A stretch of 64,000 nt of DNA from Sulfitobacter sp. THAF37 (lineage in GTDB: Bacteria > Pseudomonadota > Alphaproteobacteria > Rhodobacterales > Rhodobacteraceae): the NCBI RefSeq assembly GCF_009363555.1, contig NZ_CP045372.1, positions 2,677,501 through 2,741,500 of the forward strand, given 5' to 3'. Shown piece by piece: positions 55,376 to 64,000 of the stretch (positions are counted from its first letter, which is position 1; the number at the start of each line of letters is the position of its first letter). The notes under the pieces were generated by a model. It saw only the letters and a list, made by a program, of their open reading frames with translations. It was not told the DNA's origin and did no database searches. A program made the translations under genes and the position numbers.

Positions 55376-55908
55376 GTGAACCGGACCTTTCCGATATAGG
55401 GCAGGTTCCGGTCGCGCTGGCCATAGTCGATGCCATAGCCCACCACGAATTCGTCCGGGATCTCGAAGCCGGTCCAGTCCGCCTTCATGTCCACCTCGCG
55501 GCGGCTGGGCTTGTCCAGCAGCGCGATGGTTTTCAGCCGGGCGGGCCCGCGCGATTTCAGCAGGTTGGTGACATGATGCAGCGTGTGCCCGGTGTCCACG
55601 ATGTCCTCGACCACCAGCACGTCGCGGCCCTCGATCGCACCGCGCAGGTCCTTGAGGATCCGCACCTCGCGGCTGCTTTCCATGCCGTCGCCATAACTGG
55701 AGGCCTCAAGGAAATCGACCTCGATCGGCAGCTTCAGCTCGCGCACCAGATCGGCGATGAACACGAAGGATCCGCGCAGCAGCCCCACCACCACCAGCTT
55801 GTCCGTGCCGTCGAATTCGTCGTGTATCGCGCGGCACAGCGCCTCGATCCGGGCGGCAATCGCCTTGGCCGAGATCATTTCATCAATCACGTAGCGACGA
55901 TCCGTCAT
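55372..55908 (-). CDS. hpt: Hypoxanthine phosphoribosyltransferase
   Basis: A 178-aa purine salvage enzyme making IMP (and GMP) from hypoxanthine/guanine and PRPP. The PRPP loop is [14 protein letters not shown] (about residues 95-108), the base-binding region [16 protein letters not shown] and the start [15 protein letters not shown]. It shares purine metabolism with guaA earlier in the window. Its stop overlaps the 57-aa membrane ORF. Confidence 0.96.
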   Translation of the reverse strand: MTDRRYVIDEMISAKAIAARIEALCRAIHDEFDGTDKLVVVGLLRGSFVFIADLVRELKLPIEVDFLEASSYGDGMESSREVRILKDLRGAIEGRDVLVVEDIVDTGHTLHHVTNLLKSRGPARLKTIALLDKPSRREVDMKADWTGFEIPDEFVVGYGIDYGQRDRNLPYIGKVRFT

Positions 55909-55977
55909 GACTATTGGCCCTTGAATTCATGGCGTTTAGCGGTGACATAGGGCTAGCCCGAGCAGACCCGGAACGCA

Positions 55978-56427
55978 ATGCCGACCCATTCAGAGACCAG
56001 AGAACTGCCCTATACCCCGCAACAGATGTACGATCTGGTGGCGGACGTGGGCAAATACCCCGAATTCCTGCCCTGGACCGCCGCCGCGCGGATTCGCAGT
56101 GACGAACAGGTGGACGATCACCGCGTGATGGACGCGGACCTGGTGATCAGCTTCAAGGTGTTCCGCGAACGGTTCACCAGCCGGGTGACGCTCTGGCCCG
56201 ACCAGATGAAGATCGACACCGAATATCTCGACGGCCCGTTCAAATACATGCTGTCGAACTGGCAGTTCGAAGAGGCCCCGCAGGGCTGCAAGGTGCATTT
56301 CCACGTCGATTTCGAATTCCGCAACCGGATCCTTCAGGGCATCATCGGCGTCGTGTTCAACGATGCCATGCAGCGCGTGGTGCGCGCCTTTGAACAGCGC
56401 GCGGCGGACCTCTACGGGCCAGCCTGA
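55978..56427 (+). CDS. COQ10/RatA-like START-domain protein
   Basis: A 149-aa SRPBCC (START-like) protein of the COQ10/RatA family: LPYTPQQMYDLVADVGKYPE near the start, then FLPWTAAARIRS, FKVFRERFTSRVTL, WQFEEAPQGCKVHFHVDFEF and VFNDAMQRVVRAFEQRA. COQ10 proteins bind ubiquinone and assist respiration; RatA was described as a ribosome-association toxin in E. coli. The alphaproteobacterial form is best read as the ubiquinone chaperone. Its stop overlaps the mmgE start (TGATG). Confidence 0.85.
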   Translation: MPTHSETRELPYTPQQMYDLVADVGKYPEFLPWTAAARIRSDEQVDDHRVMDADLVISFKVFRERFTSRVTLWPDQMKIDTEYLDGPFKYMLSNWQFEEAPQGCKVHFHVDFEFRNRILQGIIGVVFNDAMQRVVRAFEQRAADLYGPA

Positions 56428-57704
56428 TGAAGACCGTCACCGATCAGCTCATCCGCTTTCGCAAGGCGGCGGTCCCGGCCGAGGCCGCCGTGATGATGCG
56501 CCTGTCGCTGTTCGACTGGGCCGCCTGCGGCATCGCCGGGGCGCAGGCCGGGGACTTTGACGATTTCGCCGCCGCGCAGCGGGCCATGGGCACGGGCCAG
56601 GCGCAGATATTCGGCGGCGGCAGCGCCACCGCACCCGGCGCCGCGCTGGTCAACGGCACGCTGTCCCATGCGCTGGACTATGACGATACGCATTTCGCCC
56701 ACATCGGGCATCCGTCGGTCGCCGTGCTGCCTGCCGTGCTCGCCCTGGCCGAAGAACTGACCGCGCCGCTGGACGAAGTGGTGGAGGCGGCGACGCTGGG
56801 CGTCGAATCCTCGATCCTCGTGGGTCTCTGGCTGGGGCGCAGCCACTATCAGGTCGGATACCACCAGACCGCCACCGCCGGGGCCTTTGGCGCCGTCATG
56901 GGCTGTGCGCGGCTGCTGGGTCTCGACAAAAGCCAGCTGCGCGCGGCGCTCGGGCTCTGCGCCAGCATGGCCTCGGGGCTGAAGTCGCAGTTCGGCACGA
57001 TGGCCAAACCGCTCAACGCCGGACTTGCCGCCCGCACCGGGGTCGAGGCCACGCTCTGGGCGCAGGCGGGGATGACCGCGGCAGAGGACGGGCTGGCCGG
57101 GCCGCTGGGCTTTGGCGCCACCCACCACGGCGAGGCGGCAGAGATCGCCCTGCCGCGCGGCAGCTGGCGCATCACCGACATCAGCCACAAGTTCCACGCC
57201 TGCTGCCACGGGTTGCACGCGATGCTCGAAGCGGTGCGCGCGGCCGACCTGGACCTCGATGCGGTTGAAACCATTCACATCCGCACCAACCCGCGCTGGA
57301 TGAGCGTCTGCAACATCGACGCGCCCACCACGGGCCTCGGGGCCAAGTTCAGCTACACCCAGACCTGTGCAATGGCGCTCCTGGGCCATGATACGGGCGC
57401 GATTGCCAGTTTCACCGACGACATCACGCAAGACCCGGACATCACCGCCCTGCGCGCAAAAATCCGCGTCACCGAAGAGGCGCGGCTGTCCGAAACCCAG
57501 TCCGAGATTGCCGTGTCCTTTGCCGGTGGCGCGATGCGGCGGCTGAAGCATGACCTGTCGGCACCGATGACGCTGGAAACCCGCGCGGCCCGGCTGCAGG
57601 ACAAGGCGGTGGCCCTGCTGGGCGAGGACCGCGCCGAGGCGCTGTGGCAGGCCGCCCAGGGCGACGGCCTGAGGGCTCTGACGGATCAGCTCGTCAGGTC
57701 GTAG
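56427..57704 (+). CDS. MmgE/PrpD family protein
   Basis: A 425-aa member of the MmgE/PrpD family (2-methylcitrate dehydratase, cis-aconitate decarboxylase, iminodisuccinate epimerase). Motifs: FDWAACGIAGAQAG, ALVNGTLSHALDYDDTHFAH, IGHPSVAVLPAVLAL, TATAGAFGAVMGCARLLGL and KPLNAGLAARTGVEATLWAQ. The DDTH and HPS motifs are intact. No prpBC genes lie near, so the methylcitrate role is not supported. The start overlaps the RatA-like stop; the end overlaps amtB tail to tail by 19 bases. Confidence 0.88.
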   Translation: MKTVTDQLIRFRKAAVPAEAAVMMRLSLFDWAACGIAGAQAGDFDDFAAAQRAMGTGQAQIFGGGSATAPGAALVNGTLSHALDYDDTHFAHIGHPSVAVLPAVLALAEELTAPLDEVVEAATLGVESSILVGLWLGRSHYQVGYHQTATAGAFGAVMGCARLLGLDKSQLRAALGLCASMASGLKSQFGTMAKPLNAGLAARTGVEATLWAQAGMTAAEDGLAGPLGFGATHHGEAAEIALPRGSWRITDISHKFHACCHGLHAMLEAVRAADLDLDAVETIHIRTNPRWMSVCNIDAPTTGLGAKFSYTQTCAMALLGHDTGAIASFTDDITQDPDITALRAKIRVTEEARLSETQSEIAVSFAGGAMRRLKHDLSAPMTLETRAARLQDKAVALLGEDRAEALWQAAQGDGLRALTDQLVRS

Positions 57705-58867
57705 GCGCGTTCACCGTGGCTGGACAGGTCCAGCCCGTCCGACTCGGCCTCCGCATCCACGCGCATCGGCACGAAAGCCCGGCAGGCGTAGGCGATGACC
57801 AGTGTCACGACCGTGGTAAAGACACCCACGATCACCAGCGATCCCAGTTGCGCGGCCCAGCTGCCCGCCCCCAGCGCCGCGATCATCACGGTGCCGAAGA
57901 TACCGCCGACGCCATGCACGGCGAAAACATCCAGCGTGTCGTCCACCCGCAGCTTGTTGCGGATCAGCACGACCGCCTCCTGACACAGGATGCCCGCGAC
58001 CCCGCCGATCAGCAGCGCCGCCCAGGGCCCGACGAACCCCGACGCCGGGGTGATCGACGCCAGCCCTGCGATCGTGCCCGTCACCAGACCCACCAGCGAC
58101 GATTTGCCGAACTTGATCTTCTCCCACAGCGCCCAGCTCAGCGAGGCGGTCGCGGCAGAGATATGGGTCACGGTGATCGCCATGGCCGCGCCGCCATCGG
58201 CGGCCAGCTGCGAGCCGCCGTTGAAGCCGAACCACCCGACCCAGAGCATCGCCGCCCCGACCATCACCAGCCCCGGACTGTGCGGCGGCTTGGTGTTGTC
58301 GCGCCGCGCGCCCAGCATCAGCGCCAGGATCAGCGCCGCGATGCCCGCGGTTTCATGCACCACGATGCCCCCCGCGAAATCGCGCACCCCGGTCTCGCCA
58401 AAGATGCCGCCATCGGCCAGCATCCCGCCGCCCCAGACCCAATGGACCACGGGCGCATAGCACAGCAGCATCCACAGGCCCGAGAACAGCAGCAGGAAGG
58501 CAAAGTTCACCCGCTCCACATAGGCGCCTACGATCAGGGCGGGGGTGATGATGGCGAATGTCATCTGAAAGGCAAAGAACAGCACCTCGGGCAGGGTGCC
58601 GCTGAGGCTGTCCACGTTCACCCCGCTCAGCCCCGCCTTGGCCAACCCGCCCCAGATGCCGCCCGTGCCGGGACCGAAGGCGATGGAATACCCGGCCAGG
58701 AACCACAGGACCGACATCAGGCAGGCAAGCGCGTAGCAGTGCATGAACACGCTCAGCACGTTGCGGGCGCGCACCAGCCCGCCATAGAACAGGGCAAGCC
58801 CCGGCAATGTCATGAAAAGGACCAGCGCGGTGGCGGTCATGATCCAGGCGGAATCGGCGGCGTTCAT
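57686..58867 (-). CDS. amtB: Ammonium transporter
   Basis: A 393-aa Amt/Rh channel with eleven helices and periplasmic N-terminus. The pore twin histidines are His171 (GGIVVHETAG) and His318 (DVFAVHGVGG). The second helix is PGLALFYGGLVRARN, and the signature DFAGGIVVH is present. The tail (about residues 370-393) contains DLSSHGERAYDL, typical of PII-binding C-termini. It conducts NH4+/NH3 into the cell. No glnK lies adjacent, which is unusual. An inverted repeat TCAAGGT/ACCTTGA (58888-58907) sits 21 bases before the start. NtrC control is plausible given ntrBC nearby. Confidence 0.96.
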   Translation of the reverse strand: MNAADSAWIMTATALVLFMTLPGLALFYGGLVRARNVLSVFMHCYALACLMSVLWFLAGYSIAFGPGTGGIWGGLAKAGLSGVNVDSLSGTLPEVLFFAFQMTFAIITPALIVGAYVERVNFAFLLLFSGLWMLLCYAPVVHWVWGGGMLADGGIFGETGVRDFAGGIVVHETAGIAALILALMLGARRDNTKPPHSPGLVMVGAAMLWVGWFGFNGGSQLAADGGAAMAITVTHISAATASLSWALWEKIKFGKSSLVGLVTGTIAGLASITPASGFVGPWAALLIGGVAGILCQEAVVLIRNKLRVDDTLDVFAVHGVGGIFGTVMIAALGAGSWAAQLGSLVIVGVFTTVVTLVIAYACRAFVPMRVDAEAESDGLDLSSHGERAYDLTS

Positions 58868-58887
58868 CGTTGGGTCTCCCGGTCGGC

Positions 58888-58907
58888 ATCAAGGTTGCCG
58901 CACCTTG
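58888..58907. promoter_or_regulatory. Inverted repeat upstream of amtB
   Basis: TCAAGGT (58888-58894), six bases, ACCTTGA (58901-58907). It could be an operator or a leader hairpin. It does not match the NtrC consensus GCACC-N5-GGTGC. Confidence 0.4.
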
Positions 58908-59006
58908 ACCAAGTGCCGCGCCCGGAAAAGTCCCGGCCTGCCTGTTTTTGCGTCTTTTGTGAAAATGCCCGCTTGTTCACCGCAAATATGCCGGTTGCGC
59001 CCGGAA

Positions 59007-59483
59007 TCAGGGCAAAGTGTGAAGGCCCTCCAGCAGCAGCGTCAGCGCATGATCACGGGCCGCGGCGCGGACACGGCTGCGCCCCAGCGCGCCGAACTCC
59101 TGCGTGACGCTCCGGACCTCATGGCCCGACGCGAGGCCGAAACAGACCCGGCCCTCGGGCTTTTCCCCGGACCCGCCGGGACCGGCGATACCGGTGATCG
59201 ACACGGCCAGCCCCGCGTCGGACCCGGCCAGCGCGCCCGCCGCCATTTCCCGCGCGACCTCTTCGGACACCGCGCCGTGCATCCGCAGCGTGCCGGGTTT
59301 CACCCCAAGAAGTGCAGTCTTGGCCGCATTGGAATAGGTCACGAACCCGCGGTCGAACATCACCGACGATCCCGGCAATTCGGTCAGCGCAGCAGCGACC
59401 AGCCCGCCGGTACAGCTTTCGGCGCAGGCGATCATGACGCCTTTTTCCTCAGAGATTTCGATGATTTGAGCCGCAATGCTCAT
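59007..59483 (-). CDS. CinA C-terminal domain family protein (nicotinamide-nucleotide amidohydrolase)
   Basis: A 158-aa stand-alone CinA C-terminal (PncC-like) domain that deamidates nicotinamide mononucleotide in pyridine nucleotide salvage. Motifs: IACAESCTGGLVAAALTELP, GFVTYSNAAKTALLGV, and AVSITGIAGPGGSGEKPEGR (GIAGPxG). Start ATG 59483 overlaps the pgpA stop by ATGA. Third gene of ispDF-pgpA-cinA, all overlapping. Confidence 0.93.
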   Translation of the reverse strand: MSIAAQIIEISEEKGVMIACAESCTGGLVAAALTELPGSSVMFDRGFVTYSNAAKTALLGVKPGTLRMHGAVSEEVAREMAAGALAGSDAGLAVSITGIAGPGGSGEKPEGRVCFGLASGHEVRSVTQEFGALGRSRVRAAARDHALTLLLEGLHTLP

Positions 59484-59974
59484 GTCATCACCCCGTGATA
59501 AAGCCCCGCCAGCGCCATCACCCCCACCGCCGCGAAGATGCCCGCGATCACGTCGTCCAGCATCACGCCGAGCGCATCGCCGCGGGCGTCGGCCCATCCC
59601 ACCAGCCAGGGTTTCCAGATGTCGAAGAGGCGAAACAGGACAAAGGCCGCGATCCAGCCCGGCCACATCGCCGTCACATCCATACCCCGCGTCCAGGCCG
59701 CATAGGACAGGGGCAACAGCGCGATCCACTGGCCCGCGACCTCGTCGATGACGATGTGGGACGGATCGTGATCGTCACTGCCCGCGGTCATCCGCGCCGT
59801 GGCCCACCAGCCGCCGAAGAACGCGGCGACGATGCCCAGCACCAGCAGCGGCAGCCCCCCCAGCACATGCAGCAGCCAGCCCCAGGGCAGCGCCACCAGC
59901 GATCCCCAGGTGCCCGACGCGGGCCGGATATGACCGACCCCAAGGACCGTGCCAATCAGCGCGGCGGCTCTCAT
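59480..59974 (-). CDS. pgpA: Phosphatidylglycerophosphatase A
   Basis: A 164-aa membrane phosphatase making phosphatidylglycerol. Motifs: [20 protein letters not shown] at the N-terminus, [14 protein letters not shown] and [20 protein letters not shown] (conserved D-x-W-K-P) and [13 protein letters not shown]. Its start overlaps the ispDF stop and its stop overlaps the cinA start. Confidence 0.95.
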   Translation of the reverse strand: MRAAALIGTVLGVGHIRPASGTWGSLVALPWGWLLHVLGGLPLLVLGIVAAFFGGWWATARMTAGSDDHDPSHIVIDEVAGQWIALLPLSYAAWTRGMDVTAMWPGWIAAFVLFRLFDIWKPWLVGWADARGDALGVMLDDVIAGIFAAVGVMALAGLYHGVMT

Positions 59975-61101
59975 GACTTCACCAGCGTTGCCGTGGCCAT
60001 GCAGGCAATCCCTTCTTCGCGCCCGGTAAAGCCCAGCCGCTCCGACGTGGTGGCCTTGACCGAAACCCGGTCTTCGTCGATCCCCAGAAGCCCCGCCATC
60101 ACGCGGCGCATTTCCGGGGCATGAGGCCCGATCTTGGGCGCCTCGCAGATCAGCGTGCAATCCACATGGGTCAGGGTGAACCCCGCTTCCGCCGCCAGGC
60201 CCGCCGCGTGGCGCAGGAAAATCTCGCTCGCAGCGCCTTTCCATTGCGGGTCCGAGGGGGGGAAATGCTGGCCGATGTCGCCCCGCGCCAGCGCGCCGTA
60301 GATCGCGTCGGTCACGGTGTGCATGCCCACGTCCGCATCCGAATGGCCCACCAGCCCGTGGCTGTGCGCGATGTCCACGCCGCACAGCGTGACGTGGTCG
60401 CCGGGGCCAAAGGCATGCACGTCGAATCCGTTGCCCGTTCTGATGTCCATCCTGTCCTCCAGTAGGCGCGCCGCGCGGGCGAAATCGCCGGGGGTCGTGA
60501 TCTTGATGTTATCTGCGTCGCCCGGGGTAATGACAACCGCATGACCGGCGGCGCGCGCCACGGCCACGTCATCCGCCGCCGGGCCGTCATAGGCCGCATG
60601 GGCCGCGCGGATCAGCGCCAGGTCGAACCCCTGCGGCGTCTGGGCCGCGAACAGGCCCTTGCGGTCCTGGGTGCCTGTGACCTCGCGCCCGTCGCCGCGC
60701 CACAGCGCATCCGTCACCGCCAGTCCGGGCGCCGCCGCATCGCATCCCTCCAGCGCCGCGATCACCCCCGCGATCACCGCCTGCGGCACACAGCAGCGCG
60801 CCGCGTCGTGGATCAGCACCTTGCCCGTGTCCGGCAGCACCGCCAGCCCCGCGCGCACCGACGCCGCCCGGTCCGCGCCGCCACTGGCGACAAGGATGCC
60901 CCGCGCCCGGAACCCTGCGGCCCGGTCCATGTCGTCGGGGTGCAGCACCAGCGCGATGCGATCGACCCGAGGCGCGGCACGGAAGGCGGCGATGGTATGC
61001 TCCAGCACGCTGCGCCCCGCGACCCGCTGCCACTGCTTGGGCAGGTCGCCTCCGGCACGGGTGCCGCGCCCCGCCGCCACCACGAGGGCGCAAATGGTCA
61101 T
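59971..61101 (-). CDS. ispDF: Bifunctional IspD/IspF
   Basis: A fused enzyme of the MEP pathway: N-terminal 4-diphosphocytidyl-2-C-methylerythritol synthase (IspD, about residues 1-215; [32 protein letters not shown]) and C-terminal 2-C-methyl-D-erythritol 2,4-cyclodiphosphate synthase (IspF, about 216-376; [41 protein letters not shown]). 376 aa. The fusion is typical of alphaproteobacteria. It leads the ispDF-pgpA-cinA operon. Confidence 0.97.
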   Translation of the reverse strand: MTICALVVAAGRGTRAGGDLPKQWQRVAGRSVLEHTIAAFRAAPRVDRIALVLHPDDMDRAAGFRARGILVASGGADRAASVRAGLAVLPDTGKVLIHDAARCCVPQAVIAGVIAALEGCDAAAPGLAVTDALWRGDGREVTGTQDRKGLFAAQTPQGFDLALIRAAHAAYDGPAADDVAVARAAGHAVVITPGDADNIKITTPGDFARAARLLEDRMDIRTGNGFDVHAFGPGDHVTLCGVDIAHSHGLVGHSDADVGMHTVTDAIYGALARGDIGQHFPPSDPQWKGAASEIFLRHAAGLAAEAGFTLTHVDCTLICEAPKIGPHAPEMRRVMAGLLGIDEDRVSVKATTSERLGFTGREEGIACMATATLVKS

Positions 61102-61168
61102 GAGGTGCTCCGATCACGCATGACGACTGTCTAGGCAAACCGGGGGGGCGGCGCAATCGGCATGGCTG

Positions 61169-61187
61169 TTGCCCAAAAAATGGGCAA
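61169..61187. promoter_or_regulatory. TTGCCCA-N5-TGGGCAA dyad upstream of dusB-ntrBC
   Basis: A perfect 7-bp inverted repeat with a five-base A spacer, 93 bases before the dusB start. NtrC sites of enterics are TGCACC-N5-GGTGCA; the same architecture (spacer five, GC-rich half-sites) is seen here with different bases. It may be an autoregulatory NtrC site, or another operator. It lies in the 178-base gap between divergent ispDF and dusB. Confidence 0.4.
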
Positions 61188-61279
61188 TCCCCTGCAGGAC
61201 GGGTGCAAAAAGGGCGATACCGCGTTGAGGTCTCACCTGTGCCGGAGTAGACCGAGGTCATCGCCCAAGGATTAAGCAC

Positions 61280-62266
61280 GTGACCGTGACCCGCCTGCCA
61301 ATCGACCTGTCCCCGCCGGTGTTCCTGGCCCCCATGGCCGGAATCACCGATCTTCCCTACCGCAGCCTGGTCGCGCGCTTTGGCGCGGGGCTAGTGGTGT
61401 CGGAAATGGTGGCAAGCCAGGAACTGCTGAGCCGCCGCCCCGGCACCCGCGAAAAGGCGGAGCTGGGCCTTGGCATCGAAGGCACCGCCGTGCAGATCGC
61501 GGGCCGCGAGGCCGCGCCGATGGCAGAGGCCGCGCGCATGATCGCGGGGCAGGGCGCGCGGATCATCGACATCAACATGGGCTGCCCGGCCAAGAAAGTG
61601 ACCCAGGGTGCCTCCGGCTCCGCCCTGATGAAGACCCCCGACCACGCCCTGCGCCTGATCGAGGCTGTGGTGGCGGCGGTGGATGTGCCCGTCACCCTCA
61701 AGACCCGGCTTGGCTGGGACGACGGGATGCTCAACGCCCCGGATATCGCCCGGCGGGCCGAAGCGGCGGGCATTCGCATGATCACCATCCACGGCCGCAC
61801 CCGCTGCCATTTCTACAAGGGGCGTGCCAACTGGCGCGCGATCGCCCGTGTCAAGGACGCGGTCGGCATCCCGGTCATCGCCAACGGCGACATCACCGGC
61901 CCCCGTGCCGCGCGCACGGCGCTCGACCATTCCGGCGCGGACGGCGTGATGATCGGGCGCGGCGCACAGGGGCGGCCCTGGCTGCTGGCCGAGATATCCC
62001 ATGCGCTTTACGACACGCCCGCGCCACAGGTGCCAACCGGACGCGCCTTTGCCGACATGGTCGAAGACCACTACGACGCCATGCTGGCTTTCTACGGGGC
62101 CGACCTGGGCGCTCGGGTCGCCCGCAAGCACCTGGGCTGGTACATGGATACCGTCGACACGCCGGGCGACCTGCGCCGCGCGCTGCTGACCGCCCCGTCC
62201 CCCGCAGAGGTGCGCAGGCTGATCCGCACCGCCATGCTGCCCGACGCCGCCCGGGTGGCCGCATGA
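61280..62266 (+). CDS. dusB: tRNA-dihydrouridine synthase B (NifR3)
   Basis: A 328-aa FMN enzyme that reduces uridine in tRNA D-loops. Catalytic Cys102 in DINMGCPAKKV; also FLAPMAGITDLPYRSLVARF and ITIHGRTRCHFYKGRANW, GDITGPRAA and GADGVMIGRGAQGRPW. Starts with GTG 61280. In Rhodobacter this gene (nifR3) heads the ntrBC operon, as here. Its stop overlaps ntrB (ATGA). Confidence 0.96.
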   Translation: MTVTRLPIDLSPPVFLAPMAGITDLPYRSLVARFGAGLVVSEMVASQELLSRRPGTREKAELGLGIEGTAVQIAGREAAPMAEAARMIAGQGARIIDINMGCPAKKVTQGASGSALMKTPDHALRLIEAVVAAVDVPVTLKTRLGWDDGMLNAPDIARRAEAAGIRMITIHGRTRCHFYKGRANWRAIARVKDAVGIPVIANGDITGPRAARTALDHSGADGVMIGRGAQGRPWLLAEISHALYDTPAPQVPTGRAFADMVEDHYDAMLAFYGADLGARVARKHLGWYMDTVDTPGDLRRALLTAPSPAEVRRLIRTAMLPDAARVAA

Positions 62267-63336
62267 GCATGGACCTCCAGATCTGGGCCTCGCTGCCGAT
62301 CCCCAGCTTCGTGATCGCGCCCGACAACAGCATTGAATCCGTGAACCCCGCCGCCGAAGGCTTTCTCAACGCCTCGGCCAAACATGTGACCGGCGCGCCC
62401 GTCTGGGACATGGTGGCGGTCGACGACCCCCTGGAAGAAGCCTTCGTGCGCGCCCGCGAGACCGGCACACCGCTCTTTGTCAATGACATCGACGTGGGGT
62501 CCGGCCAGCGCCCGCCGCTGAAATCCTCGCTCCAGATCGCGCCGCTGTCGGGGCGGCCCGGTTACATGCTGATGATGATCAGCCCGCGCGAACTGGCGGG
62601 CCGCATGACGCAAAGCCATTCGGTCAAATCCGCCGCCAAATCCGCCATCGGCATGGCCGAGATGCTGGTGCACGAGATCAAGAACCCGCTGGCGGGCATC
62701 ACCGGCGCGGCGCAGCTGCTGTCGATGAACCTCAGCGCGGACGAACTGGAACTGACGGATCTCATCGTCGCGGAAAGTCGCCGCATCGTGAAGCTGCTGG
62801 AACAGGTGGAGCAATTCGGCAACCTGACCGCGCCGGTGCGCAAACCCGTCAATCTGCACGACGTGCTGGACCGCGCGCGGCGCTCCGCCTTGCTGGGGTT
62901 CGGCGCGCAGATGAAGATCATCGAGGATTACGACCCCTCGCTGCCGCCCGCCCTGGGCGACAAGGACCAGCTGCTGCAGGTGGTGCTGAACCTGCTCAAG
63001 AACGCCGCCGAAGCCGCCGGAGAAGGCGGCGGCACGATCCGCCTGCACACCTACTTTGAACATTCCTTCCGCCTGCGCCGGGCCGATGGCACCGGTCAGT
63101 CGCTGCCGCTGCAGATCGAGGTGATCGACGACGGTCCGGGCCTGCCCGAACACATCAAACCGGTGATCTTCGATCCCTTCGTGTCGGGGCGCGAGAACGG
63201 CACCGGGCTGGGGCTGGCGCTGGTCAGCAAGATCATTTCCGAACACGACGGCTGGATCTCGGTGGACAGCACACCGGGCCGGACCGTCTTTCGCATATCG
63301 TTGTCCCGCGCCACGGCGCAGCAAGAGGAGACCTAA
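62263..63336 (+). CDS. ntrB: Nitrogen sensor histidine kinase NtrB
   Basis: A 357-aa cytoplasmic kinase/phosphatase that sets NtrC phosphorylation under PII control. PAS domain (about residues 5-110), phosphorylation His137 in EMLVHEIKNPLAGI, N box LLQVVLNLLKNAAEAA, G1 IEVIDDGPGLP and G2 GRENGTGLGLALV. No membrane segment. The start ATG 62263 overlaps the dusB stop; ATG 62269 is an alternative. Three bases separate it from ntrC. Confidence 0.96.
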   Translation: MSMDLQIWASLPIPSFVIAPDNSIESVNPAAEGFLNASAKHVTGAPVWDMVAVDDPLEEAFVRARETGTPLFVNDIDVGSGQRPPLKSSLQIAPLSGRPGYMLMMISPRELAGRMTQSHSVKSAAKSAIGMAEMLVHEIKNPLAGITGAAQLLSMNLSADELELTDLIVAESRRIVKLLEQVEQFGNLTAPVRKPVNLHDVLDRARRSALLGFGAQMKIIEDYDPSLPPALGDKDQLLQVVLNLLKNAAEAAGEGGGTIRLHTYFEHSFRLRRADGTGQSLPLQIEVIDDGPGLPEHIKPVIFDPFVSGRENGTGLGLALVSKIISEHDGWISVDSTPGRTVFRISLSRATAQQEET

Positions 63337-63339
63337 TTC

Positions 63340-64000
63340 ATGGATGGCACCGTTCTTGTCGCCGATGACGACCGCACGATCCGCACCGTCCTGACCCAGG
63401 CGCTGACCCGCGCGGGCTGCAAGGTGCATGCCACCTCCAGCCTGACCACGCTGATGCGCTGGGTGGGCGAGGGCAAGGGCGACGTGGTCATAACCGATGT
63501 TGCCATGCCCGATGGCAACGGTCTGGAAATGCTGCCGAAAATCTCGCTCGACCGGCCCGACATGCCGGTGATCGTGATCTCGGCCCAGAACACCATCATG
63601 ACCGCGATCAAGGCCGCCGAGGCCGAAGCCTTTGACTATCTGCCCAAACCGTTCGACCTGCCGGACCTGATGAAGCGGACCGCCCGCGCGCTTGACCGAA
63701 AGGGCGCACCGCGCGCGGCACCCGCCAGCCGAACCGCATCGGACGAACGTGACGACCTGCCGCTGGTGGGCCGCACCCCGGTCATGCAGGCGCTCTACCG
63801 GCTGGTGGCGCGGGTCATGAACACCGATCTGCCGGTGCTGATCTGGGGCGAAAGCGGCACCGGAAAATCGCTGATCGGGCGCGCGATCCACGACTTCTCC
63901 GACCGCCGTTCGCTGCCCTTCGTGACCGTGACCGGGGCCGAACTGCAGGACCTCGAAGGACCCGCACGGGTGCTGGCGCGGGTGCGCGGCGGCACGCTGC
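63340..64000 (+). CDS. ntrC: Nitrogen regulator NtrC (5' part), GAFTGA-less type
   Basis: The first 220 codons; the gene runs off the right edge. Receiver domain (residues 1-118) with Asp53 ([13 protein letters not shown]) and Lys103 (YLPKPFD). Linker, then an AAA+ domain with Walker [15 protein letters not shown]. Where sigma-54 activators have ELFGHEKGAFTGA, this protein goes from [15 protein letters not shown] straight to RVRGGTL, so the sigma-54 contact loop is deleted. This is the known feature of R. capsulatus NtrC, which activates sigma-70 promoters. It follows ntrB by three bases and AGAGGAG. Confidence 0.95.
   Translation, partial: MDGTVLVADDDRTIRTVLTQALTRAGCKVHATSSLTTLMRWVGEGKGDVVITDVAMPDGNGLEMLPKISLDRPDMPVIVISAQNTIMTAIKAAEAEAFDYLPKPFDLPDLMKRTARALDRKGAPRAAPASRTASDERDDLPLVGRTPVMQALYRLVARVMNTDLPVLIWGESGTGKSLIGRAIHDFSDRRSLPFVTVTGAELQDLEGPARVLARVRGGTL

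Overview
The window is a chromosomal stretch, GC-rich and almost gap-free, of an alphaproteobacterium of the Rhodobacterales (roseobacter-like). The markers are the C4-pathway 5-aminolevulinate synthase (hemA), a fused ispDF gene, the order dusB(nifR3)-ntrB-ntrC with an NtrC that has lost the sigma-54 loop, DUF1127 genes followed by anti-Shine-Dalgarno hairpin RNAs as described in Rhodobacter sphaeroides, a TakP-type TRAP transporter, and the intergenic GGGGGC..GCCCCC / GTATTTT..AAGAAG repeat common in this order. This placement comes from gene content and order; no species can be named.

Layout. 1-5555: the 5' part of an aldose-epimerase-like gene (minus) and a complete urease operon ureD-A-(61-aa membrane ORF)-B-C-E-F-G with tight overlaps. 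5.7-10.8 kb: a VIT-family transporter, pirin, tRNA-Asp with promoter and terminator, a haloacetate-dehalogenase-like hydrolase, a DMT exporter and a LysR regulator. 10.8-11.6 kb: two DUF1127 genes and a tandem array of three hairpins with CCUCCC loops (CcsR/'cuckoo' type). 11.6-25.9 kb: M20 peptidase, Bcr/CflA-type MFS pump, hemA, RodZ-like protein, ispG, two thioredoxin-fold periplasmic proteins, an aminotransferase, AmiC amidase, PBP1A and prfB. 26.0-30.3 kb: amidase, a Rieske oxygenase with a coupled 80-aa ORF, an XRE regulator and an unknown protein. 30.4-33.0 kb: the ilvI-ilvH operon with promoter, branched-chain leader peptide and attenuator. 33.4-39.1 kb: TRAP transporter dctPQM and a luciferase-like monooxygenase. 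39.1-48.0 kb (mostly minus): the overlapping PPK2-TetR-small membrane protein set, a membrane-anchored hydrolase, metA, a secreted protein, a P-loop protein, two DMT permeases and guaA. 48.1-55.9 kb: an MttB-family methyltransferase, the divergent DUF6477-like/DUF6456-like pair, two c-type cytochromes, an FAD monooxygenase, lipA and hpt with a tiny coupled ORF. 56.0-64.0 kb: COQ10/RatA-like protein, MmgE/PrpD, amtB, cinA C-terminal family, pgpA, ispDF, and dusB-ntrB-ntrC running off the end.

Together: nitrogen acquisition recurs (urease, AmtB, NtrBC), beside isoprenoid (ispG, ispDF), tetrapyrrole (hemA), branched-chain amino acid, methionine and purine salvage/synthesis genes and the cell envelope (AmiC, PBP1A, RodZ, PgpA). 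I see no insertion sequence, prophage, CRISPR array or rRNA operon. The most informative non-coding features are the CCUCCC-loop RNA array (11448-11560), the ilv attenuator (32815-32972), the paired palindromes between ilvI and ilvH, and a TTGCCCA-N5-TGGGCAA dyad upstream of dusB-ntrBC. I find no convincing wholly new multi-gene system. The least explained gene sets are the ureA/ureB intervening ORF, the PPK2-TetR-membrane protein overlap operon, and the orphan MttB-type methyltransferase.
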